This document shows, one piece after another, positions 36,252-45,656 of a DNA stretch of 57,178 bases (its first letter is position 1; each line of letters starts with the position of its first letter). This DNA is from Saprospiraceae bacterium (lineage in GTDB: Bacteria > Bacteroidota > Bacteroidia > Chitinophagales > Saprospiraceae): the NCBI GenBank assembly GCA_020630495.1, contig JAHDBH010000001.1, positions 81,989 to 139,166 on the forward strand, given 5' to 3'. The position numbers and the translations under genes were made by a program. The notes below the pieces were generated by a model that saw only the letters and a program-made list of their open reading frames with translations, had not been told where the DNA came from and made no database searches.

Positions 36252-37361
36252 TTAGGAAATAGCATTGGATGTGGAAATCATATGAGATGATTTCGCAGTT
36301 TTCTGGGTGTAAAATTCGTAAGGGTTCTTGGTGTCTTCTGGGAAGTACTCTATTGATAAGCGTCTGCCGATCTGCAAGCGCTCTGCATAGGAAATCATCA
36401 GGTCCATGACGATATGATCTTCTAGCGCCCATCCTGTACTATCAAATACAGATCTGCGCTCTTGGATATATTTATACTTAGCAGGAGACTTGATCAGGGC
36501 GGATATTTCTGGTCCTATCTCTGCTGCAGTGAGCTGCTGGCACTCGCCCTCCACCACGGCCTGAGCTTTGAAGTCAGGTATGACCACAGACTTTCTAAGC
36601 AGTTCTACTGGGACCTCTGTCTTCCCAGGGAAATCTGAGCCTACGGCATTGATGTGGAGATGTGGTCTGGAAAGTAGATCGCGGAAGAGTGGTCCCTGTC
36701 CTATATCTATACTGGTAGCAGTACAGATGACGTCTGAGTTCTGTACGATCTCAGAGATACTCGCCCGTACGAAGGTGCAGTCCAGATTCAGTGCTGCTAT
36801 CCGAGAATTCAGAGAGTTGCAAGTCTCCTCATCTGTGTCATAGTAAAGCACGGTCCGTATATCCATACTCCGAGATATAGCATGTATCTGCGTCACAGAC
36901 TGAGCGCCACAGCCGATGAGACCTAGTGTAGAGCTCTCAGGATGACTCATGAGCGCTGTAGCCACTCCAGATATCGCACCTGTACGCAGCGCAGTGGGCA
37001 GCACACCGTCCATGATCGCCATGAGATGACCGCTCTGTGTATCAAATCTGTAGATACTAGACAGGATAGTCGGGAAATGAAAGATCTCTGGATTGCCAGG
37101 GTGATAGCCTACAAGCTTGATCGTGATCTCTTCACCACGCGCATAGAGAGGCATCCACTCGATGAGCCCAGTATGGGGCAATGTGTAGTGAAATCCAGAT
37201 CTAGCAGGAATCTGCATTGCCTCTGGTGTATATTGCCGAATGTCCTCATACATCCTCGAGATCAAGTCATCCATCACTTGATCTACCCCCACCTGAGCTA
37301 TGATCTCTTGTACGTGGTGAGACTCGAGAACTAGCGTCTCTGTGGCTGGCGTATTCTTCAT
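36252..37361 (-). CDS. Ornithine cyclodeaminase / mu-crystallin family enzyme
   Basis: This 369-residue protein has the family NAD site LGLIGCGAQSVTQIHA, the substrate region IMDGVLPTALRTGAISGVAT (family TxxRTxA) and INAVGSDFPGKTEV, with the conserved Asp that acts in deamination. Ornithine cyclodeaminase converts L-ornithine to L-proline plus ammonia with bound NAD. Proline is the substrate expected for the ligase, dehydrogenase and carrier trio downstream, so a precursor-supply role fits. Family members also make other imino or opine-type metabolites (for example SbnB), but the SbnA-type partner is absent. It is the first gene of the operon, with a candidate -7 element (TACCTTTG) 30 bases upstream. 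Confidence 0.82.
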   Translation of the reverse strand: MKNTPATETLVLESHHVQEIIAQVGVDQVMDDLISRMYEDIRQYTPEAMQIPARSGFHYTLPHTGLIEWMPLYARGEEITIKLVGYHPGNPEIFHFPTILSSIYRFDTQSGHLMAIMDGVLPTALRTGAISGVATALMSHPESSTLGLIGCGAQSVTQIHAISRSMDIRTVLYYDTDEETCNSLNSRIAALNLDCTFVRASISEIVQNSDVICTATSIDIGQGPLFRDLLSRPHLHINAVGSDFPGKTEVPVELLRKSVVIPDFKAQAVVEGECQQLTAAEIGPEISALIKSPAKYKYIQERRSVFDSTGWALEDHIVMDLMISYAERLQIGRRLSIEYFPEDTKNPYEFYTQKTAKSSHMISTSNAIS

Positions 37362-37390
37362 TGTATCAATTCTCGGTCTTGAAAGCGGCG

Positions 37391-37398
37391 CAAAGGTA
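37391..37398 (-). promoter_or_regulatory. Candidate -7 element (TACCTTTG) of the biosynthetic minus operon
   Basis: On the minus strand TACCTTTG exactly fits the Bacteroidota -7 consensus TAnnTTTG and lies 30 bases upstream of the cyclodeaminase start. The same octamer precedes the tRNA-Ser and the YaiO-like gene. No clear TTG -33 element is seen at 19-21 bases. Confidence 0.5.
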
Positions 37399-37533
37399 CT
37401 ATTGCTGCCATATTGCTCACGGTTCTCGGGGCATAGGCGGCTTAATTATATTCTGTATATGTTAGCTCTGCTGACCACAGAAGCGATAATTTTACCAGCG
37501 CCTAATCGATCCACTGAGTAAGCTTCACTCTTC

Positions 37534-38754
37534 ATGTCTACACTTATATCTCGGTTCTTCTTTTCTCTTGTGCTTACCGTGATCAGCATGACGTCCTCAC
37601 TGGCTCATGCTCCAGATCAGAGTTACCTCTATCTGAGGATCTACGAGAATCACACGGAAGGGACTGTGGAGATGACATTTAAGGACATCAATACTGCTCT
37701 GGGACTGTCACTCGAGCGCGGGATGTCTGTCGATGATCTGAAACCTCATCTACCAGCCATACAGTCTTACATGAGTCAGCGCATCCGCTTGCAAGCTGAT
37801 GGCACTTCTTACCGCATGCTATTTATCGAACCGGAGCTCTTTGAGGCTAAGCTCGGAGTGTTTCTCAGGGCGCACTTCGAGCTTCCTGGCATGGAAGAGG
37901 CGCCCAAGACGGTAGATGTGGATTACGATGTGCTGTTTGACAAAGATCCCAAGCATCAGGGAATGCTCGTCATCGGGCATCACTGGAAGTCTGGCATCGT
38001 GAATAATGAGGGCATACCATCACTCATCTTCAGCAAGGATGATACTCAGCAATCTCTTGAGCTCGCAGATGCATCCATGTGGCGAGGCTTCAAGAATATG
38101 GTGCGACTAGGTATGTACCATATCTATATAGGTCTCGATCACATTCTATTTTTGCTCGCTCTACTGCTTCCAGCTGTGGTGCGACGCCAGCCGAGGCCTG
38201 ATGGTGGCTATCAGTGGAATCCCGTGGAGGGATTCATGCCAGCATTCTGGTACATTCTCAGTATCGTCACGTGGTTTACTATAGCTCATAGCATCACGCT
38301 CGCACTAGCAGCATTTCAAGTGATCAACTTGAGCTCGCGTGTCGTAGAGTCCATCATTGCTCTGTCTATTGCTCTAGCTGCTCTGCACAATATACGCCCC
38401 ATCTTCGGTAAGCGTGAATGGCTCATTGCTCTTGGATTTGGATTGTTTCATGGTCTAGGCTTTGCGAGTGTGCTAGGCGAAAAAGGACTCAATGGTGAGT
38501 TCATGACTTGGAGCCTGCTAGGATTCAATGTGGGGGTAGAGCTGGGGCAGATACTCATAGTGGTGGCATTTTTCCCATTTTTATTCTTTTTGCGAAAGCG
38601 GAACACCTATCCTCAGATCATCACATATGGAAGCTATCTCCTGATTGCCATCTCTATCTACTGGTTTATAGAGAGATCTTTTGAGGTAGATTTTTTACTG
38701 GACAATTACATAGGGAAGGCTAAGGACAAAATCCTTTCCTTCATCGGTCTATAG
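37534..38754 (+). CDS. HupE/UreJ-2 family membrane protein
   Basis: This 406-residue protein has a signal peptide (FFFSLVLTVISMTSSLAHA), an extracytoplasmic domain of about 170 residues, and a membrane domain of six to seven segments. Hallmarks are GLDHILFLLALLLP, ITLALA after an FTIAHS motif, and FGLFHGLGFASVLGE, whose His and Asp residues recall nickel/cobalt-type HupE/UreJ permeases. It is the first gene of the plus operon, 24 bases before the NRPS start, and divergent from the TonB-receptor operon. A role in metal handling or in secretion of the product is inferred; its substrate is not shown. Confidence 0.85.
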   Translation: MSTLISRFFFSLVLTVISMTSSLAHAPDQSYLYLRIYENHTEGTVEMTFKDINTALGLSLERGMSVDDLKPHLPAIQSYMSQRIRLQADGTSYRMLFIEPELFEAKLGVFLRAHFELPGMEEAPKTVDVDYDVLFDKDPKHQGMLVIGHHWKSGIVNNEGIPSLIFSKDDTQQSLELADASMWRGFKNMVRLGMYHIYIGLDHILFLLALLLPAVVRRQPRPDGGYQWNPVEGFMPAFWYILSIVTWFTIAHSITLALAAFQVINLSSRVVESIIALSIALAALHNIRPIFGKREWLIALGFGLFHGLGFASVLGEKGLNGEFMTWSLLGFNVGVELGQILIVVAFFPFLFFLRKRNTYPQIITYGSYLLIAISIYWFIERSFEVDFLLDNYIGKAKDKILSFIGL

Positions 38755-38778
38755 CGCAGTTACACGGTGGCAGATCAC

Positions 38779-41700
38779 ATGGAGCAGGATGATCTTCTCA
38801 GTCAGTGGCTGCGGAGTAGCGAGGAGGAGCCTAAGGCTAAGAGTGATATACTAGAAGCTGAGCTAACTCCTGGGCAGCGCCGACTATATTTTCTGCATCA
38901 GGTGGATCCTAGCGATCCCTACTATCACTATACGGAAGTATATCGGCCTGTATACACTGACACCAGTGCACGGCAGATCGATAAAGATGTGATCCTACAG
39001 TCCTTCCTTCAGATCGTAGAGGAAACAGATATACTACGCACCATCATAGAGAACCGATCTGGTACAGTGCGGCAGCGAGTAGTGGCAGGTCTGACTCCAG
39101 AGATCACTGAGCAAGATGTACAGAGCTACTCCGATGAGCAAGTCAGACGGTGGCAGCTGCTAGAAGCCACAAGACCCCTGAGCATGGACAGTGGCCCTCT
39201 GGTACGACTCTCTATAGCTCATGAGAATGATAGAGTATCTCTGCTCCAGCTCACCATGCATCACATCATCACTGATAAGTGGTCTATGCGGGTGCTGCGT
39301 CAGCGATGGTCTCAGATCTATCGATCACTGTCCACTGGATCAAAGTTGCCTACTTCCGCTACCTCTATTAGTTACCTGCAGTATGCGCACAGTCAAGCTT
39401 CTATGACTACAGACTCCGACAGTCTGGCGTACTGGAAAGAAAGGCTCTCAGGTGCTCCTGACCGTGTCGATATAGAGCATGATTATGCCAGACCGTCTGT
39501 GATGACACATGATGGTGCATATCTGGAGACGCGCTGGGGGATGGATATGGCCAAAGCGGTGGAGCGTCGCGCCTCAGAGATGGCTTGTACGCCGTATAGT
39601 TATCTGCTAGCGGCTTTCCTACTGGCACTGCACAAGCATGCAGGCCAGGACGACATCGTGATTGGCTCACCAGTGAGCAATCGTGATAGTGAGGACCTGG
39701 AGCAAGCCATCGGATTTTTTAACGAGACGGTACTGATCCGATCTCGGCTAGACCACGCGAGTACAATAGAGAGCTTTGTCAAGCAAATGCACGAGCAGGT
39801 CATGGGAGCATTTGCCCATAGAGATGTACCCTTTGAGGAGCTGGTAAGCGAAATGGGTATCCCTCGCGAGGCCAATGTAAATCCGCTCTTTCAGCAGATG
39901 TTTCTCTATCATGAGGTAGGTGATGAGGGATTATTTGATGACGGTGTAAGACTCCATGTGGAGCCACTCGATCTTGGAGTGGCAAAGTTTGATCTGACCT
40001 TGTACGTATCGCGCGATGCCGATGGCCATCAGATCATCTTGGAGTATAGCACGGAGACATTTGCGCGAAAGCGCCTAGATCACTTCCTCGCGAGCTACAA
40101 GCATATCGTAGGCCAGATGCTATCTGATCCTGCCAAGTCCCTGACTCAGATAGAGATCATCGCGCCAGATACGGCGGAGCTGCTCCAGTCTTGGGAGCAA
40201 GGTCCTTCTCGTAGTTACCCTTATACGACTGTCATAGAGGCCTGGTCTGCTGCCTGCGCGCATACACCAGAGGCTCAAGCGGTCAGCTTTGGGAATCAAT
40301 CTATCACACATGCTGATCTGGATCGATATAGCAGATCGCTGGCCGCCAGGCTTCTGGAAAGAAGACTCCAAGGAAGTGCTGTGGGTATACTCGCCGAGCC
40401 GGGTATAGAGATGATCATCGCGATATGGGCTGTACTGAGGGCTGGTGCACACTATGTGCCACTAGATCCTAGCTATCCGTGGGAGCGCCTGGATTTCATG
40501 ATCAAGGATAGTGGCGTAGCGCTGATTCTCTGTGATGAGGAAAGCTCTACAGGGGAGAGCAGCACGGTAGAAAGCATGACAGTGGACCGCTCAAGACTAG
40601 AGCATGTGACAATGGAGCTGCCGCTCGTAGGCTCGGAGGAGATCGCTTACATCATATATACTTCTGGCAGCTCTGGACGACCCAAGGGCGTGCCAGTCCA
40701 GCACAGTCAATTATATTACAGCACAGCCGCTCGCGAAGTATTCTACGAGGATGCGGTAAGAAATTATCTGCTGCTGTCGAGTTTCAGTTTTGATAGCAGT
40801 GTGGCAGGAATATTTTGGACGCTGACTACTGGTGCATGCCTAACTCTCGTGCCTCGCCGATCTGAGCAGGATCTCATGGCACTAGGAGAGTTAATCGCCG
40901 CCCATGGCATCAGCCACACCCTCATGCTTCCTAGCCTCTATGAGCTACTACTGGATCAGGTACCAGCTGAGAAGCTCAGGTCTCTGCGCGTAGTGGTAGT
41001 AGCAGGTGAGGCGTCAAGCGCCAAATTGATACAGCGCCACCATCAGAAATCAGCAGATACCACTCAGCTGGTCAACGAATACGGTCCTACAGAAAATACC
41101 GTCTGGTCCACCGCTGCAGTCTTGAAGACATCCGATACCCCGAGTGTACCTATCGGTGGCCCTGTGGCGAATACGGGCTGCATCGTACTAGACTCAGGCC
41201 TCAAGCGTGTACCACTTGGTACACCTGGTCAATTAGCTGTCTACGGCAGCAACCTCACGGAGGGATATCACAATCGTCCAGAATTGACGGCCTCTAAATT
41301 TGTAAGGCTACCGTGGCTAGATGATCGTAAGGTCTATCTCACGGGCGACCGCGTGAAGTGGCGCAGTGATGGTCAGCTCGCCTATCTGGGACGCGTGGAT
41401 CAGCAGATCAAACTGCGCGGATATCGTATAGAGCTAGCCGAGATCGAGCAGCGCATCTTATCTCTCGGTGAGGTGAGTGAGGCAGTCGTGCAGCTACGCG
41501 AGAGCGGACATACGCGCAAGCTAGTGTGCTACTACACCTCCGCAGAATCTGATCACTCTCGCTTAGAAACAGCACTGCGAAACGAGCTGCCTGGGCATAT
41601 GATTCCTGATCTCTGGCATCAATTGCCCAAGATGCCCCGTCTGCCCAATGGCAAGGTAGATCGTCAGCACTTAGCGTCCCTCCAGCTACCGAGTGAGCAG

Positions 41701-43284
41701 ACAGACGATGTAGGTAAGCACAGCTGGACAAAAGAAGAAGGTGTACTGCGCGATATATGGCAAGATGTACTAGGAATCGCATCAGTGTCGGTGGACGATA
41801 ATTTTTTTCAGATCGGTGGAGATAGTATGATGAGCATACAGATTCTTGCTAGATCTCGTGCCGCTGGACTAGCGTTTAAGCCTCAGGACATATTTACTCA
41901 TCAGACCATCAGGGCTCTCTCGCAGGTGGCTGAGCCGTCAGTGGAGCTGGTGGCACGGCGTACAGGGCAAGCAGCATTCCTGCCGATTCACCAGTGGTTT
42001 TTTGATCTGCATCAGCAGGCGCCTGAGCACTGGGGGCATGCCTACCAGATCCGGTTGACTGAACCGATCTCACAGGAGCATGCAAGTAAGATAATTACAA
42101 GACTTCTCGAGCATCATGATGCCCTGAGAAGCCGATTTGATCAGTCCACAGGTAGATTTGAAATAGTCGAGGCTACTGATCCAGACGCCATGATCCTGCT
42201 AGATGGCAAATTGTCTATGGCGGGTGCAGTCGGGCGTGGATTCTCAAGAGTCCACGAGACTCGCATGGCCCAGCTATTTGCTCGTATGAGCCCATCACAG
42301 GGTGGCTTATTCAAGCTATTAGCTACTGCTGATGATGAGGCCATTTCTGAGGTGATTTTGGTGGCACATCATCTTGTAGTGGATGCACTATCGTGGTCTA
42401 TCCTACTAGAAGACCTATCGATCCTACTACGAGATCCAACGACTAAGCTGGCAACTCTCTCCACCTCCATACTGGACTGGGCCGATAAGATAGACGAGAG
42501 AAGGCAAGTAGCGAAGGCATCTACAGAGAATTTTAAGGTAGAGGCGTGGCAACTCCAGCAGAGCTGGGATGGACAATCTCTAGAGCGAGATGTGAAACAC
42601 GAAGTCATAGCGCTGTCTAGTGCTACCACGCTGGATGGCAGTCGTCAGGATCAACATGTGGTACTCGCGGCGATATCAGATGCGGTCATGCGCGCGATAC
42701 ATAAGACCGAACTTGTGATAGACGTGGAGAACCTCGGTAGAAGCCACAGTGCCATAGATATAGACGTGTCTCGCACTGTAGGATGGTTCACATCTATGTA
42801 CTCGATAAAACTTGCGATGGGTAATAATCCTCAAGACTATCTGAGACACGTGGTGCATGCACTGGATGGTGTGATGGATGATGGCATAGACAGAGCCATA
42901 GCGCAGCAGGCGGGGATATCAGTCAAGCAACATCCCTATCGACTCCTGTACAACTATCTAGGGAGTAATCAGGTACAGAGCTACGACGGTCTGGATGAAG
43001 TGAAGTTTCTACGAGACGGTCTGCGCAGCGATCTGAGTGAGCGCCAAGCTCTGATAGAGTGCAATGTTTACAAGACTCCACAGGGATATGAGCTCCATCT
43101 CAGTCACGACTCACGCTATCTATCTACTGATCTCATAGCAAGCGTCAAGCAGTATCTCATCGAAGCCTACAGCCTCTATTCAGCGACTGATATAGAGGCT
43201 GCACGCATGGTAAGTGCATACGATATAGACGTAGATCTACGGGCAGATGAGCTAGACGCGCTCTTTGATGAAATCGACGACTGA
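38779..43284 (+). CDS. NRPS module C-A-PCP-E
   Basis: The ATG at 38779 gives 1501 residues. An in-frame GTG at 38767 is possible. Order: a C domain (HHIITDKWS from residue 161; Lys replaces the usual Gly), an A domain (TSGSSGRPKG at 628, NEYGPTENTVW, YLTGD, GRVDQQIKLRGYRIELAEIE, LPNGKVDR), and a PCP (GGDSMMSIQIL, Ser1016). Last is an epimerisation domain (HHLVVDALSW from 1197, ENLGRS, VGWFTSMYSI, PYRLLYNYLG), so the residue should leave in D form. My hand-read code is DSALVAEVWK, resembling the His code I recall for bacitracin synthetase (DSELTAEVCK), but this is weak. Its stop overlaps the next start (TGATG). Confidence 0.92.
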   Translation: MEQDDLLSQWLRSSEEEPKAKSDILEAELTPGQRRLYFLHQVDPSDPYYHYTEVYRPVYTDTSARQIDKDVILQSFLQIVEETDILRTIIENRSGTVRQRVVAGLTPEITEQDVQSYSDEQVRRWQLLEATRPLSMDSGPLVRLSIAHENDRVSLLQLTMHHIITDKWSMRVLRQRWSQIYRSLSTGSKLPTSATSISYLQYAHSQASMTTDSDSLAYWKERLSGAPDRVDIEHDYARPSVMTHDGAYLETRWGMDMAKAVERRASEMACTPYSYLLAAFLLALHKHAGQDDIVIGSPVSNRDSEDLEQAIGFFNETVLIRSRLDHASTIESFVKQMHEQVMGAFAHRDVPFEELVSEMGIPREANVNPLFQQMFLYHEVGDEGLFDDGVRLHVEPLDLGVAKFDLTLYVSRDADGHQIILEYSTETFARKRLDHFLASYKHIVGQMLSDPAKSLTQIEIIAPDTAELLQSWEQGPSRSYPYTTVIEAWSAACAHTPEAQAVSFGNQSITHADLDRYSRSLAARLLERRLQGSAVGILAEPGIEMIIAIWAVLRAGAHYVPLDPSYPWERLDFMIKDSGVALILCDEESSTGESSTVESMTVDRSRLEHVTMELPLVGSEEIAYIIYTSGSSGRPKGVPVQHSQLYYSTAAREVFYEDAVRNYLLLSSFSFDSSVAGIFWTLTTGACLTLVPRRSEQDLMALGELIAAHGISHTLMLPSLYELLLDQVPAEKLRSLRVVVVAGEASSAKLIQRHHQKSADTTQLVNEYGPTENTVWSTAAVLKTSDTPSVPIGGPVANTGCIVLDSGLKRVPLGTPGQLAVYGSNLTEGYHNRPELTASKFVRLPWLDDRKVYLTGDRVKWRSDGQLAYLGRVDQQIKLRGYRIELAEIEQRILSLGEVSEAVVQLRESGHTRKLVCYYTSAESDHSRLETALRNELPGHMIPDLWHQLPKMPRLPNGKVDRQHLASLQLPSEQTDDVGKHSWTKEEGVLRDIWQDVLGIASVSVDDNFFQIGGDSMMSIQILARSRAAGLAFKPQDIFTHQTIRALSQVAEPSVELVARRTGQAAFLPIHQWFFDLHQQAPEHWGHAYQIRLTEPISQEHASKIITRLLEHHDALRSRFDQSTGRFEIVEATDPDAMILLDGKLSMAGAVGRGFSRVHETRMAQLFARMSPSQGGLFKLLATADDEAISEVILVAHHLVVDALSWSILLEDLSILLRDPTTKLATLSTSILDWADKIDERRQVAKASTENFKVEAWQLQQSWDGQSLERDVKHEVIALSSATTLDGSRQDQHVVLAAISDAVMRAIHKTELVIDVENLGRSHSAIDIDVSRTVGWFTSMYSIKLAMGNNPQDYLRHVVHALDGVMDDGIDRAIAQQAGISVKQHPYRLLYNYLGSNQVQSYDGLDEVKFLRDGLRSDLSERQALIECNVYKTPQGYELHLSHDSRYLSTDLIASVKQYLIEAYSLYSATDIEAARMVSAYDIDVDLRADELDALFDEIDD

Positions 43285-45656
43285 TGTCCAAGTTTGAAGC
43301 TATCATACCGCTCAGTGGACTGCAAGAGACATTGCTAGTACATCACCAGATCGCAGAGCATGATCAGGGACAGCTGCATGTGCAGTTTGTCATAGAGGGC
43401 CGCTTGGACAAGACTCGATTGCAGATGGCCTGGGATGCGGTAGTCGCTGGCACGCCTGCTCTCCGCACCACGATCCACTGGGAGAAGACGGATAAGCCAG
43501 TCCAGATCGTACACCATCCAAGGACGATGCCACTGCTCTTTCTTGATGTGGAGGATCCTGAGCAACTTACTGATAAGATCGCGGAGCTAGAAGCTAAAGA
43601 CGTATCACAAGGCTATGAATTGTCTAAGCGGGACGTAGAGACGGTCAGAGTGATCTCAGCAAGCGAGGTAAATCACATCGTACACTGGCACTGTCACCAT
43701 ATCTTACTAGATGGGTGGTCCACGGCGCATATACTTCGCGATCTACACACGGCTTATCATGATGTAAAATCGTATAGCGCTGGAAGCCGGCGACCAGCTA
43801 TGCGAGACTATTTGCTATGGCGCAAATTGCATCGAGAATCCTACATATTGCCGCGCGAGCTGGATGGATTGGTTCTCAAGACGACACGATTATTTGGACG
43901 CGATCGCGTGAGGGAATCTGCAGGGCAGACCGTCATATCTCAAGTCAATCTCAAGATTGACCAGAGCACTTCTGAGGCGATTGCCGATGTCGCCCGCAAG
44001 ATGGCCGTAAGTGTCAACACGCTCTACCAAGCATCCTGGAGTCTGCTGCTCATGGGATGGAGCGGACAAGATGAAGTGGTACATGGTACCACAGTCTCCG
44101 GCCGAGACATAGCTATGCCAGGGATCACAGATCTCGTGGGTATGCTGACGAATGTGGTGCCAGTGATTGCAAGATCGCAAGATGAGAACATGAGCAATTG
44201 GCTAGAGGTCTATCAAGCAAGCCTCAGTGAGACTATGGCAGCTGGGCAGACACCACTTCCTGATCAGCAGCGCGCATGGGGGCGGACTGGCAAGGAGCTT
44301 CTACTCCAGTCGCTATTCACTTATGAGAATTTTCCATGGCAGGATCTATCAGGCAGAGACATAGCGATTCGCGATTTTCAAGGCGGCCTCACGAGCACAT
44401 TCCCTCTGACAGGGATACTCGCGCCTAGAGATGAGGCTCATGAGCTTAAGATCTTATATGATACGCACTTCATCCCAGCCAATGAGGCAAAGCAGCTATG
44501 TAGTGATTATCTCTCTGTGTTGCAAGGTGTGCTCAGCGGAGCGCAGAAGGAATATATCATCAGCAACGTGTCACCGCGAAAAAGTCCAGCCCCTGCAGTA
44601 AGTACAACGAACGCACCAATAGATCGACAGATCGTGCTACCAGAGTCCAAGATGGAGCTAGATCTCGCTCACATATGGGCAAGGGTGCTCCAGCGCCCAC
44701 GGATATCGGTAGATGCTGATTTCTTTTCTCTAGGCGGCACCTCCTTGCAAGCTCTGAGGATCTTCACCGCCATCGAATCCGAGCTAGGTCACAAGATCCT
44801 TCCAGCCAAGCTACTGGAGTATAGATCGATACGCGCTCTTGCCAACTTTATCACTCGCGACTCTAGCGCAGAATCATGGTCTGCCGTAGTGCCTCTGAGT
44901 ATACAGGGAGAGGGTGCTCCGCTGTTTTGCATTCATGCTGGCGGCGCACATGTCTTTGCCTATAGAGAGCTCGCAGAGATCATGAGTGATGAGCGTCCTG
45001 TCTATGGCATACAGTCCTACGGCCTGGACGGTACTAGCATGCACAATCAGAGCATAGACTCCATGGCACGCGCTTATCTAAGAGAAATACTTACCATCGT
45101 GCCTGAGGGGCCTATACTCGTACTCGGCTATTGTTTTAGCTCTGCCATAGTCTATGAGATGGCAAGAATCGTCCGTGAGGAATATGGTCTAGAGATACAC
45201 ATCATCGTAGTGGATAGTGGTCCAGGAATTACCTTCGGCAGACCAGATGAGCAGAAGCAGAGCAAAATCAGCAAATGGATCTCCATCATACGACGCGGTG
45301 AGTGGCTGCGCGTGAGAGATATGCTGCTGGTGAAGTGGTTTGCCCTGCGCGGAAAATTATTCTCGCAGGTCGAGTCTCAGCAGATGAAGGACTTCCGGAG
45401 GACAGAAGCAGCCTTAGAGATCGTCTATAATAAGTATGATTGGCCGCAGCAAGATCTAGACATACATCTCATCAGAAGCAGAGAATTTGCCCAGCGAAGC
45501 GACAAAGACCTTCATGTCTCCGAGTGGAAGTCGCTCTCAGGTGATCGAGTCGATCTGCATGTGGTGCCAGGCAGGCATGTTAATTTATTCAAGGCGCCTC
45601 TCGTAGCTAGGCTAGCAGAGACGATTTCAAGCATATTAGCTCAGCAGATAAGATGA
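43284..45656 (+). CDS. NRPS terminal protein C-PCP-TE without an A domain, Cys-type thioesterase
   Basis: This 790-residue protein has a C domain with an intact HHILLDG (138-144), then a PCP (FFSLGGTSLQALRI, Ser487), then a type I thioesterase from about 535 (PLFCIHAGGAHVFAYREL). The thioesterase nucleophile elbow reads LGYCFSSA, so Cys617 stands where Ser is usual. VVDSGPG and GRHVNLF supply candidate Asp and His. No adenylation domain is present, so the PCP must be loaded in trans or receive the chain without extension. Cys thioesterases are known in strained-ring formation (obafluorin beta-lactone, sulfazecin beta-lactam). The gene overlaps neighbours on both sides. Confidence 0.92.
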   Translation: MSKFEAIIPLSGLQETLLVHHQIAEHDQGQLHVQFVIEGRLDKTRLQMAWDAVVAGTPALRTTIHWEKTDKPVQIVHHPRTMPLLFLDVEDPEQLTDKIAELEAKDVSQGYELSKRDVETVRVISASEVNHIVHWHCHHILLDGWSTAHILRDLHTAYHDVKSYSAGSRRPAMRDYLLWRKLHRESYILPRELDGLVLKTTRLFGRDRVRESAGQTVISQVNLKIDQSTSEAIADVARKMAVSVNTLYQASWSLLLMGWSGQDEVVHGTTVSGRDIAMPGITDLVGMLTNVVPVIARSQDENMSNWLEVYQASLSETMAAGQTPLPDQQRAWGRTGKELLLQSLFTYENFPWQDLSGRDIAIRDFQGGLTSTFPLTGILAPRDEAHELKILYDTHFIPANEAKQLCSDYLSVLQGVLSGAQKEYIISNVSPRKSPAPAVSTTNAPIDRQIVLPESKMELDLAHIWARVLQRPRISVDADFFSLGGTSLQALRIFTAIESELGHKILPAKLLEYRSIRALANFITRDSSAESWSAVVPLSIQGEGAPLFCIHAGGAHVFAYRELAEIMSDERPVYGIQSYGLDGTSMHNQSIDSMARAYLREILTIVPEGPILVLGYCFSSAIVYEMARIVREEYGLEIHIIVVDSGPGITFGRPDEQKQSKISKWISIIRRGEWLRVRDMLLVKWFALRGKLFSQVESQQMKDFRRTEAALEIVYNKYDWPQQDLDIHLIRSREFAQRSDKDLHVSEWKSLSGDRVDLHVVPGRHVNLFKAPLVARLAETISSILAQQIR

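Noticed and set aside
36252-37361. The cyclodeaminase homologue as an SbnB-type enzyme for diaminopropionate
   Set aside because: No SbnA-like cysteine-synthase partner is nearby, whereas a proline-using starter pathway is in the same operon.
38767-38778. GTG at 38767 as the start of the C-A-PCP-E NRPS
   Set aside because: It is possible, but the ATG four codons later is the more usual start and no ribosome-binding signal favours the GTG.
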